Of a stretch of 64,000 nucleotides of DNA, positions 8,553 through 15,381 are shown piece after piece. Both the position numbers and the translations under genes were made by a program. The notes under the pieces were generated by a model that saw only the letters and a program-made list of their open reading frames with translations, had not been told where the DNA came from and did no database searches. The DNA lies in NCBI RefSeq assembly GCF_016654015.1, contig NZ_JAEPWM010000013.1, forward strand, positions 1 through 64,000. Reading direction: 5' to 3'. Source of the stretch: Ramlibacter ginsenosidimutans (GTDB lineage Bacteria; Pseudomonadota; Gammaproteobacteria; Burkholderiales; Burkholderiaceae_C). Position 1 is the first letter of the stretch, and each line of letters starts with the position of its first letter.

Positions 8553-9662
8553 GTGGCCATGGGTGAGCGCTCCCGCACGCGGGCGATGCTGGTCGGGCGC
8601 GCGCTCGCCCGCCGCTTCGCGGGCCGTGCGAAGACCGGCGTGGTCCGCCGCATCCTGGTCGCGCACAACCTGCTGCTGGGCGACGTCGTGATGCTGACGC
8701 CCTTGCTGGCGAAGCTGCGCGCGCTTCATGACGATGCCGAGATCGTGCTGCTGGCCGCGCCCGCGCTGGTGCCGCTGTATGCCTCGCGGCCTTACGGCGT
8801 GCGGGCCGTGTCCTTCCAGCCCAAGCGCTCCGCAACGACCCGTGCCTTGCTCGACGAAGCGCCGTTCGACCTGGCCGTGGTCGTGGGCGACAACCGCTAT
8901 GCCTGGGTGGCCGCGGCACTCGGCGCGCGCCATGTCGTCGCGCATGCGGGCGACCCATCGTGGAGCCGCAACCTGATGGTCGACGAGCAGCGCCCCTATG
9001 CCGCGCAACCGGCGGCGTGGGGCGACATGGTTGCCGAGCTGGTGGACGGCCCGCCCGCGTCGCCTTACTCGCCCGCCGACTGGCCGGCGCCACCGGCTGC
9101 CGCGTTCGAGCGGCCCGCCGGAAACTACGCGGTGCTGCACGTCGGCGCGTCCACGCCCCTGAAGCTGTGGCCGCCGGAGCGCTGGCGTGCGGTCGCAGCG
9201 GAGCTGGAGGCGCGCGGCCTGGAAGTCGCGTGGAGCGCCGGCCGCGGCGAGGAAGAGATCGTGGCGCAGTGCGATCCGGAAGGCCGGCGCCGCTCCTATG
9301 CAGGCCGGCTGGACCTCGCCCAGATGTGGCAGCTGCTCGCCGATGCCACGCTGGTCGTTGCGCCCGACACCGGCATCGCGCACCTGTCGCGCGCGACGGG
9401 CGCGCCGACCGTCGCGATCTTCGGACCCGGCTCGGCGGTAGCGTGCCAGAACGGCCTGTTCTGGCGCGACATGCCGTACCGGGCGCTCACCGCCGAAGAC
9501 TTCCCCTGCCGCGACCAGCGCCTGCTGTTCGGGCGCGAGGTGACCTGGATGCGCCGTTGCACGCGCTCCACCGCCGAGTGCGCCGAGCCGCGCTGCATGC
9601 ACGCTGTGACGGTGGCGGACGTGCTGCGCGCTTCCGACGAATTGTTGCAATTGCCGCGCTGA
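8553..9662 (+). CDS. glycosyltransferase family 9 (heptosyltransferase-like)
   Basis: A 369-residue GT9/ADP-heptose transferase-type protein. Its N-terminal domain has RRILVAHNLLLGDVVMLTPL, the classic GT9 opening. The C-terminal nucleotide-sugar domain has LHVGASTPLKLWPPERW and VVAPDTGIAHLSRATGAPTV, which line the donor site. Such enzymes add sugars to lipopolysaccharide core at the inner membrane, but some act on other glycans. GTG at 8553 is used here; ATG at 8559 is an equally possible start six bases on. It stands alone, divergent from the oxidoreductase operon, and is unrelated by position to the large sugar cluster. Confidence 0.88.
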   Translation: MAMGERSRTRAMLVGRALARRFAGRAKTGVVRRILVAHNLLLGDVVMLTPLLAKLRALHDDAEIVLLAAPALVPLYASRPYGVRAVSFQPKRSATTRALLDEAPFDLAVVVGDNRYAWVAAALGARHVVAHAGDPSWSRNLMVDEQRPYAAQPAAWGDMVAELVDGPPASPYSPADWPAPPAAAFERPAGNYAVLHVGASTPLKLWPPERWRAVAAELEARGLEVAWSAGRGEEEIVAQCDPEGRRRSYAGRLDLAQMWQLLADATLVVAPDTGIAHLSRATGAPTVAIFGPGSAVACQNGLFWRDMPYRALTAEDFPCRDQRLLFGREVTWMRRCTRSTAECAEPRCMHAVTVADVLRASDELLQLPR

Positions 9663-9780
9663 GGACGTCGTCGCAAATTGCGACAGGCGGGCTCCGCGCC
9701 GCTAGGGAATGCGCTATGGAAGCGCCTCGCCACGGCTGATCTACTTCGCAGCGCGAACCGTTCGCACAAGGAGAGGAAAA

Positions 9781-11025
9781 ATGATGCGCTTGAGAGCCTT
9801 CACCATGGGCCTCGCCTGCATCGCGCTGGCGGTCTCCGCCGCGCAGGCACAGGGGCTGAAGAAATACGACTCGACCAGCAAGGAATTCTGGGAGAAACCG
9901 CCGGCGGACTGGTTCCTGGGCGACGAGACCGAGCAGCAGAAGGGGCTGGCGCCGCCGGCCGGTCCGGCGTTGCCGACCTCGATGGAAGACCTGCAGAAGA
10001 ACCTCGCCAACGTCAAGTTGCCCAAGGGCTTCAAGATCGAGGTGTATGCCCAGGGCGTGCCGAGCGCGCGCCAGATGGCCTGGGGTGACAAGGGCACGCT
10101 GTTCGTGGGGTCCTTCAGCGCCGCCAGCGTCTACGCCGTCGTCGACAACGGCGGCAAGAAGGAAGTCAAGACCATCCTCAAGGGCATGACCATGCCCACG
10201 GGGATCGCGTTCCGGGACGGCGCGCTGTACGTGGCCGACATCCACCAGATCCTGAAGTACGAGAACGCCGAGGCCAGCCTCGACAAGATGCCGGAGCCCA
10301 AGGTCGTCTACGACGACATGCCCAAGTACATCCCGCACGGCTGGAAGTACCTCACCTTCGACAAGGAGGGCTGGTTGTACGTGCCGTTCGGGCCGCCGTG
10401 CAACGAGTGCCTGCCGCCCAGCGGCCTGTCGCAGGTGCGGCGCGTGAATCCGGCCAACGGCAACTCGGAGGTCGTGGCGATCGGCGTGCGCAACTCCGTC
10501 GGCGGCGACGTCGATCCGCGCACCGGCAAGTACTGGTTCACGGAGAACGCCCGCGACTGGATCAGCGACGACCTGCCCAGCGACAAGCTGAACGTCATCA
10601 ACCGGATCGGCTCGCACTATGGCTATCCGTATTGCCACCAGGGCGACATGGTGGATCCGAAGTACGGCATGGGCCACAAGTGCTCCGAGTTCGTGCCGCC
10701 GGCCGCGAAGCTGGGGGCGCACGTGGCGCCGCTGGGGATGAAGTTCTACACCGGCAACCAGTTTCCCGCGGAGTACAGGAACAACATCTTCATTGCCGAG
10801 CACGGCTCCTGGAACCGCCACAAATACCAGGGCGGGCGGATCATGCGCGTGATCGCCGATCCGGATGGCAAGAAGGTGACGCAGCAGGTGTTCGCTACCG
10901 GCTGGATCAACGGCGACCAGAGCTACACCGGCCGGCCCGCGGACATCGTGCTCGCAAAGGACGGCTCGCTGCTCGTGGCCGACGACTGGGCCGGCGCGAT
11001 CTACCGCATCAGCTACGGCAAGTAA
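9781..11025 (+). CDS. periplasmic PQQ-type sugar (sorbosone) dehydrogenase-like protein
   Basis: A 414-residue secreted protein: the signal peptide is cleaved near AAQAQ (residue 23), followed by a beta-propeller of the glucose/sorbosone dehydrogenase family. Supporting stretches are LPKGFKIEVYAQGVPSARQM at the start of the propeller, RNSVGGDVDPRTGKYWFTEN, and IFIAEHGSWNRHKYQGGRIM. These enzymes oxidise aldoses or other alcohols with PQQ in the periplasm and hand electrons to a cytochrome c, and a diheme cytochrome gene follows directly. ATG at 9781 has AGGAGAGG just upstream, so the longer reading from 9709 is rejected. Substrate unknown. Confidence 0.88.
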   Translation: MMRLRAFTMGLACIALAVSAAQAQGLKKYDSTSKEFWEKPPADWFLGDETEQQKGLAPPAGPALPTSMEDLQKNLANVKLPKGFKIEVYAQGVPSARQMAWGDKGTLFVGSFSAASVYAVVDNGGKKEVKTILKGMTMPTGIAFRDGALYVADIHQILKYENAEASLDKMPEPKVVYDDMPKYIPHGWKYLTFDKEGWLYVPFGPPCNECLPPSGLSQVRRVNPANGNSEVVAIGVRNSVGGDVDPRTGKYWFTENARDWISDDLPSDKLNVINRIGSHYGYPYCHQGDMVDPKYGMGHKCSEFVPPAAKLGAHVAPLGMKFYTGNQFPAEYRNNIFIAEHGSWNRHKYQGGRIMRVIADPDGKKVTQQVFATGWINGDQSYTGRPADIVLAKDGSLLVADDWAGAIYRISYGK

Positions 11026-11040
11026 GCCGCCTGCCCCTGC

Positions 11041-11074
11041 AAGGCCCGCTGCGCGAGTGGCGGGCCTTTTGTTT
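11041..11074 (+). terminator. rho-independent terminator after the sorbosone dehydrogenase-like gene
   Basis: The stem AAGGCCCGC pairs with GCGGGCCTT around a short loop and is followed by TTGTTT. It begins 15 bases after the dehydrogenase stop codon, so the cytochrome gene beyond it may have its own promoter. Confidence 0.8.
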
Positions 11075-11076
11075 GG

Positions 11077-11219
11077 GAATACGGACATCCGGACGCAGAG
11101 GACGCAAAAGAAATCCTTTCAAGGTTTTTCTTGACCCTTTTGCGTCCTCTGCGTGACCTTTGCGTCCTCTGCGTCCTCTGCGTCCGGTAGTCGGGTTTTT
11201 CTCCGAGCGGCCCGTATCC
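11077..11219. repeat. large palindromic CTCTGCGTCC repeat element (MITE-like)
   Basis: The fullest copy of the dispersed repeat. A perfect 17-base inverted repeat pairs 11094-11110 (CGCAGAGGACGCAAAAG) with 11137-11153. The right side then carries further CCTCTGCGT units in 9-base steps. Outer sequences GGAATACGG and CCGTATCC are near-complementary, suggesting that the whole element is a folded palindrome of about 140 bases. No open reading frame in it looks real. Confidence 0.75.
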
Positions 11220-11248
11220 AACGCTCCATGCACAATCGATAACCACAC

Positions 11249-11830
11249 ATGAAGTCCCTCGCACTCCTGTTCGCAGCCGCCCTCACGTCCAGTGCCGCCT
11301 GCGCGGCCGTCGACCTTGCCGCCGGCGCCGCGACGGCTCAGGCCTGCATGGCCTGCCATGGACCGGGCGGCGTGTCGGCGACGCCCGAGATCCCGTCGCT
11401 CGCGGGGCAGCCCGACGCGTTCCTCCAGTGGCAGCTGGTGTTCTTCCGCACGGGCCAGCGCAAGAGTCCCGTCATGCAGCCGATGGCGCAGGCGCTGAAG
11501 GACGACGACATCCGCAACGTCGCGGCCTTCTTCGCGGCGCAGAAGCCCGCGCGGCCGGCCAACGTTTCGCCGGCCGACCCCGCCCTGATGGCGCAAGCGC
11601 GCAAGGTCGTGGCGGGCAACCGCTGCGCCGCCTGCCACAAGGACGACTTCTCCGGCACGCAGGCCACCGCGCGGCTGGCGGGCCAGCGCGAGGACTACCT
11701 GCTCAAGGCCTTGCGCGACTTCAAGTCGGGCGCGCGCAACGGCGGTGCCATGGCGGCGATGATGGAAGTGGTCGCGCCGCTTGCCGACGACGACCTGCGC
11801 GCTCTGGCGCACTTGCTGGCGCACCTGTAG
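11249..11830 (+). CDS. diheme cytochrome c (cytochrome c4-like)
   Basis: A 193-residue periplasmic protein with a signal peptide (cleavage near residue 20) and two class I heme sites, CMACH at residues 33-37 and CAACH at 126-130, spaced as in cytochrome c4. Each half has the downstream methionine region expected for heme ligation (SPVMQPMAQAL and GGAMAAMMEVV). It should carry electrons in the periplasm, plausibly from the dehydrogenase encoded upstream to the terminal oxidase. A terminator and a palindromic repeat lie between the two genes, so a shared transcript is not certain. Confidence 0.92.
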   Translation: MKSLALLFAAALTSSAACAAVDLAAGAATAQACMACHGPGGVSATPEIPSLAGQPDAFLQWQLVFFRTGQRKSPVMQPMAQALKDDDIRNVAAFFAAQKPARPANVSPADPALMAQARKVVAGNRCAACHKDDFSGTQATARLAGQREDYLLKALRDFKSGARNGGAMAAMMEVVAPLADDDLRALAHLLAHL

Positions 11831-11840
11831 GCGCTGCGGG

Positions 11841-12734
11841 ATGCAGCTCAAGGACATCGACCTCAACCTGCTGCGCCTGTTCGACGCCGTCTACCGCATG
11901 CGCAACGTGAGCCGCGCGGCGGACCTGCTGGACCTGACCCAGCCTGCCGCCAGCCAGGGGCTCAGCCGGCTGCGCACGCTGCTGCACGATCCCCTCTTCA
12001 TGCGCACCGCTGGGGGCGTGCAGCCGACGCCGCGCGCGCAGCGCCTGGCCGACCCGGTGCGTCACGCGCTCGCCACGCTGGAGCAGGCGCTGGGCGAGAC
12101 CGCGGGTTTCGAGCCGGCGCGGTCCGGCCGCACCTTCCAGATCCACATGAGCGACATCGGCGAAAGCCGCTTCCTGCCGGAGCTGATGGTGGCGCTGCGC
12201 GAGCGCGCCCCGGGCGTGCGCGTGCAGACGCTGCCGCTGCCGCGCGAGCAGGTGATGGAAGCGCTGGATGCCGGCCGCATCGACGTGGCCTTCGGCTTCC
12301 TGCCCATGGTGAAGGACTCGCAGAAGGTGCGGCTGCTCGAGGACCGCTACGTGGTGCTGCTGCGTGCGGGCCACCCGTTCACGCGCAAGCGCCGCTCCGG
12401 CGCCGCACTGCTTTCCGCGCTGCGCGAGCTCGACTTCGTCGCGGTGCGCTCGCACGCGGACACCTTGCGCATCGTGCAGCAGTGCCAGCTGGAGGACCGC
12501 CTGCGGCTGGTGACGGAACACTTCCTGGTGCTGCCCTCCATCGTCAAGGCGACGGACCTCGCGGCGATCATGCCGCGCAACATCGCGCGCGGCTTCGAGG
12601 GCGGCTATGCGATCGTCGAGCCCGCGTTTCCGCAGCGCGACTTCGTCGTCTCGCTGCACTGGAGCAAGCGCTTCGAAGCCGACCCGGGCAACCGCTGGCT
12701 GCGGGGCGTGATCGAGGAACTGTTCAAGCAGTGA
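11841..12734 (+). CDS. LysR-family transcriptional regulator
   Basis: A 297-residue LysR regulator. The N-terminal winged helix-turn-helix spans about residues 5-65 (NLLRLFDAVYRMRNVSRAAD, LTQPAASQGLSRLRTLLHDP), and the rest is a NodD/LeuO-like effector-binding domain starting near FQIHMSDIGESRFLPELM. It begins ten bases after the cytochrome stop and may be cotranscribed, so the cytochrome and dehydrogenase are possible targets. The ligand cannot be told. Its last 11 bases overlap the 3' end of the convergent small gene. Confidence 0.93.
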   Translation: MQLKDIDLNLLRLFDAVYRMRNVSRAADLLDLTQPAASQGLSRLRTLLHDPLFMRTAGGVQPTPRAQRLADPVRHALATLEQALGETAGFEPARSGRTFQIHMSDIGESRFLPELMVALRERAPGVRVQTLPLPREQVMEALDAGRIDVAFGFLPMVKDSQKVRLLEDRYVVLLRAGHPFTRKRRSGAALLSALRELDFVAVRSHADTLRIVQQCQLEDRLRLVTEHFLVLPSIVKATDLAAIMPRNIARGFEGGYAIVEPAFPQRDFVVSLHWSKRFEADPGNRWLRGVIEELFKQ

Positions 12735-12999
12735 GCGCGAGGCGCTTGCGTCGTTCGGTGCGCCACTGGCTCCACGCGCACAGTGCGTCCGGACCCAGCT
12801 TGCATTCGACCGCTGCACCCAGGCCGACCTGCGCATCCAGCGGGGGAGGCGTGGCGCCGTCCCAGCGCAGCACGGCCAGAGCGAGTTCGAGCGCGGCGAC
12901 CCGCTCCGCATCGTCCGGATGCTCGCCATCCTCCAGCCGCGCTTGGAGGTCGAGCAGCAGCCGTTGCAGGAAGTCGAGTTCGGTGCGGGCCAGGTCCAT
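12724..12999 (-). CDS. small conserved-looking protein of unknown function
   Basis: A 91-residue acidic, largely helical protein starting MDLARTELDFLQRLLLDLQ, with no membrane segment or signal peptide and no motif that I recognise. It reads away from the XRE regulator, 110 bases downstream of it on the same strand, and overlaps the 3' end of the LysR gene by 11 bases. Codon choice fits the neighbourhood, which supports a real gene, but evidence is modest. Confidence 0.6.
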   Translation of the reverse strand: MDLARTELDFLQRLLLDLQARLEDGEHPDDAERVAALELALAVLRWDGATPPPLDAQVGLGAAVECKLGPDALCAWSQWRTERRKRLALTA

Positions 13000-13080
13000 G
13001 GGCCCAAGCCTCGCCCGGGACGCGCATCCGCCCTGTCAGCGCGTTCCGCCACCCGCCCGGGGAAAAGGAGTGCCGTCCTG

Positions 13081-13103
13081 TAGGGGCGCATCCCTGGCCC
13101 CTA
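13081..13103. repeat. perfect 7-base inverted repeat
   Basis: TAGGGGC and GCCCCTA are separated by nine bases, starting just past the stop codon of the XRE gene. It has no T run, so it may be a weak transcript end or an RNA-stability hairpin. Confidence 0.4.
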
Positions 13104-13109
13104 GCCCCC

Positions 13110-13550
13110 TCAGCCCTGCAGTTTCTCCAGCCGTTCCGCGGCTTCGCGCTTGCCGATGCCGCGCAGCGCAGCGATCGCTTCGAGCTGTTGCGCACGCGGC
13201 CGCGCCTCGCCGTGCTCCCACTTGTAGACCGACTGGCCGGACACGCCCAGCAGGGTGGCGAAGTCCGCGGCCGAGAGCCCCAGCTTGCGGCGTTGCGCCG
13301 CCAGCCGCGTGGGGCTGAAGCGGCGCTGCTTGCCCTCGGGCGTGTCGTCGGCGGCAGCGGGCGCGGCGCGCGTGCCACCCTTGCGCACGCGCTTGAGCTC
13401 GCGCTCCAGTTCGTCCACGCGGCGGCGCAGCGCGGCAATGTGCGTGCGGTACTGCGCGGATGCTTTCTTGAAGTCCTGCGTCTGCGTGCGCACTTCCTTG
13501 CGCGCGATCCGTGCAATCTCGTCCTTCAGGACAACGGCGATGTTCGGCAT
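13110..13550 (-). CDS. XRE-family helix-turn-helix protein with N-terminal coiled coil
   Basis: A 146-residue protein. Residues 1-60 form a charged helical segment (YRTHIAALRRRVDELERELK) likely to dimerise as a coiled coil. After a low-complexity linker, residues 80-135 are an XRE/Cro helix-turn-helix with LAAQRRKLGLSAADFATLLG and VSGQSVYKWEHGEARPRAQQ. It probably binds DNA as a dimer; targets are unknown. It is divergent from the alpha/beta hydrolase gene and upstream of a small unknown gene on its own strand. Confidence 0.85.
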   Translation of the reverse strand: MPNIAVVLKDEIARIARKEVRTQTQDFKKASAQYRTHIAALRRRVDELERELKRVRKGGTRAAPAAADDTPEGKQRRFSPTRLAAQRRKLGLSAADFATLLGVSGQSVYKWEHGEARPRAQQLEAIAALRGIGKREAAERLEKLQG

Positions 13551-13671
13551 GTGTGGCGATGATGCCGGCTCGGCTGCGGTACCGCTGCTGCTCGGCCAGT
13601 AATAGCTCCCTGGCCCGCATCATAGTCGGGCTGGCCCCGATTCCATGCTTTGCCTGCGCCACAATCGGCGG

Positions 13672-14811
13672 ATGCCAGAACTGCAACTTGCGGTCATCGA
13701 CGTCAAGCCGGGCGCCGCCATGGAAAGCCAGTCCGGCCTGCAGCTGATGCGCCCGCGCATCTACGGCGCGTGGATGCAGCCGGCCGGGCCCAGGCGCGCC
13801 GCGGCCATCGTGATGCACCCCACCAGCAACTTCATGGGCCACTACCTGATCGCGCCGCTGGCGGCCCGGGGCGTCGCCTGCATGGGCCTGAATTCGCGCT
13901 ACGCGGGCAACGACACGCTGCTGCTGATGGAACGGGTGATCCAGGATCTCGGCGCGGGCGTGCACTTCCTGCGGGCGCAGGGCTACGAGCGCATCGTGCT
14001 GATCGGCAATTCGGGCGGCGCGTCGCTGGCGGCGTTCTACCAGGCGCAGGCGGAGCGCCTCGACATCGAGCACATGGTGGACGGCGACCCCGCGGCCCTG
14101 TCGCCGCAGGACCTGCCGCCCGTGCAGGGCCTCGCGTTGTGCGCGGCCCACGAGGGACGTTCCACCCTGATGCGCAACTGGATCGACCCGTCGCTCACGG
14201 ACGAACACGACGGCCTGTCGCGCGATCCGGCGCTGGACATCTACGACGCGCGCAATGCGCCGCCCTACGGCCGCGCGTTCCTGGAGCACTTTCGCAACGC
14301 GCAGCAGCAACGCTACGAACGCATCGAGCAGTGGGTGGAGCAGCGGCTCGCTCTGCTGCGCAGCCAGGCGGCGCCCGGCAGCCCGCGCGACGAAGTGTTC
14401 GTGGTCTATCGCACGCACGCCGACCCGCGCTTCCTGGACTTGGCTATCGACGCCAACGACCGGGCGGTGGGTAGCGTATGGGGCGCAGGAGCTGCGGGCG
14501 CCCGGGCCGTGAACTACGCTGCCAGCCAGATGGGGCGCATCACCTCGCTCACGGCCTGGCTGTCGCAGTGGTCGCCGCGCAGCCGCGCCGATGGCCCCCG
14601 CAATCTCGCCCGCACTTCGGTGCCGGTGCTGCTGTGCACCTATACGGGCGACCAGTCCACCTTCCCCAGCACGCAGGCGGCGTGGCTGGCCGCGGGCGGC
14701 GGGCGGATCCGCAACGTGGACGTGCCGGGCGGCAACCACTACCTGGCGGGGCAGCCGCAACTGGTGGAGCAGGTCGCCGACGCGATGGCCGACTGGATCC
14801 TCGCCCTGTGA
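13672..14811 (+). CDS. alpha/beta hydrolase
   Basis: A 379-residue cytoplasmic alpha/beta-hydrolase-fold protein. The nucleophile elbow is GNSGGA within RIVLIGNSGGASLAAFYQ (about residue 111), and the catalytic His is in PGGNHYLAG near the C-terminus, after a strand ending TYTGDQST that may supply the acid. It is longer than a minimal hydrolase because of an insert of about 150 residues. The reaction is unknown. ATG at 13672 gives MPELQLAVIDVKPG; an upstream in-frame ATG at 13645 lacks a better ribosome site. Confidence 0.8.
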   Translation: MPELQLAVIDVKPGAAMESQSGLQLMRPRIYGAWMQPAGPRRAAAIVMHPTSNFMGHYLIAPLAARGVACMGLNSRYAGNDTLLLMERVIQDLGAGVHFLRAQGYERIVLIGNSGGASLAAFYQAQAERLDIEHMVDGDPAALSPQDLPPVQGLALCAAHEGRSTLMRNWIDPSLTDEHDGLSRDPALDIYDARNAPPYGRAFLEHFRNAQQQRYERIEQWVEQRLALLRSQAAPGSPRDEVFVVYRTHADPRFLDLAIDANDRAVGSVWGAGAAGARAVNYAASQMGRITSLTAWLSQWSPRSRADGPRNLARTSVPVLLCTYTGDQSTFPSTQAAWLAAGGGRIRNVDVPGGNHYLAGQPQLVEQVADAMADWILAL

Positions 14812-14871
14812 GCGCGCGCCCATCCGCGGGGCGCAACCGCCCAGCGGGTGGACGACAGGATCGTGGGTCTC

Positions 14872-14904
14872 GTCCTACAACACGGAACGCGCCCGCCGCC
14901 TAAG
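14872..14904 (+). promoter_or_regulatory. candidate promoter-like motif GTCCTACAA ... GCCTAAG
   Basis: GTCCTACAA at 14872-14880 is followed after 17 bases by GCCTAAG, ending 27 bases before the start of the next gene. The same GTCCTACAA and a close GCCTAGG occur, with wider spacing, upstream of the small membrane-protein gene at 48.47 kb. Spacing here suits a two-part sigma-factor promoter. This is a pattern match only. Confidence 0.35.
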
Positions 14905-14931
14905 CTTCGCCCCTTCACCGGGAGTTTGCCC

Positions 14932-15381
14932 ATGCGAGCGAAGACTGGCGGCACGGCGCGCGAGCTCCCGGGCAGGACCTCGCCTCGGGCCACGAGCCAA
15001 AGTGGCCCGCACGGCATGTCCAACGCGGCCCCGGGCAGCAAGCTGCCGCCCCTCCTGGGCATCGGCACTCTCGACAACGTGCGCGCGGCGCTGTGGCAGT
15101 CGTACCGCCACCTGTTTCCGCCGCATGCGCTGGCCGCGCAATCGCCCAACGGCAGCCTGGTGATCTCCTGGTCCATCCACGACGAGCCGCACGCCAGCTA
15201 TCCCTATGCGACCCCCGTGGTGCTGCGCTTCGAGCACGCGCTGATCGACGCGATGGCCCGCAGCGACACCCGCCAGCGGCTGCGCATCGCGCAGAACCAT
15301 GAGCCGACGCTGCGCGAGGGCATGCGCGGCTACGACCCCTTCGCGCGCTTTCCCAACGCGCGCGTCGTCACCCTCGGGTGA
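14932..15381 (+). CDS. protein of unknown function upstream of FUSC transporter
   Basis: A 149-residue protein. About the first 40 residues are low-complexity and basic; from GSKLPPLLGIGTLDNVRAAL onwards it looks folded, with SLVISWSIHDEPHASYPYAT in the middle and RGYDPFARFPNARVVTLG at the end. I recognise no family. ATG at 14932 has GGGAG seven bases upstream and is preferred over the longer reading; a later ATG at 15016 is possible. Its stop overlaps the GTG start of the FUSC gene (GTGA), so the two are translationally coupled. Confidence 0.65.
   Translation: MRAKTGGTARELPGRTSPRATSQSGPHGMSNAAPGSKLPPLLGIGTLDNVRAALWQSYRHLFPPHALAAQSPNGSLVISWSIHDEPHASYPYATPVVLRFEHALIDAMARSDTRQRLRIAQNHEPTLREGMRGYDPFARFPNARVVTLG

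Noticed and set aside
8313..9650. A 445-residue minus-strand reading frame opposite the GT9 gene
   Set aside because: Arg/Gly/Ala-rich with no motif; the plus strand has the GT9 motifs and a usable start.
11141..11190. CRISPR-like tandem repeats (CCTCTGCGT units)
   Set aside because: Units are nine bases with no spacers, and the larger structure is a palindrome.
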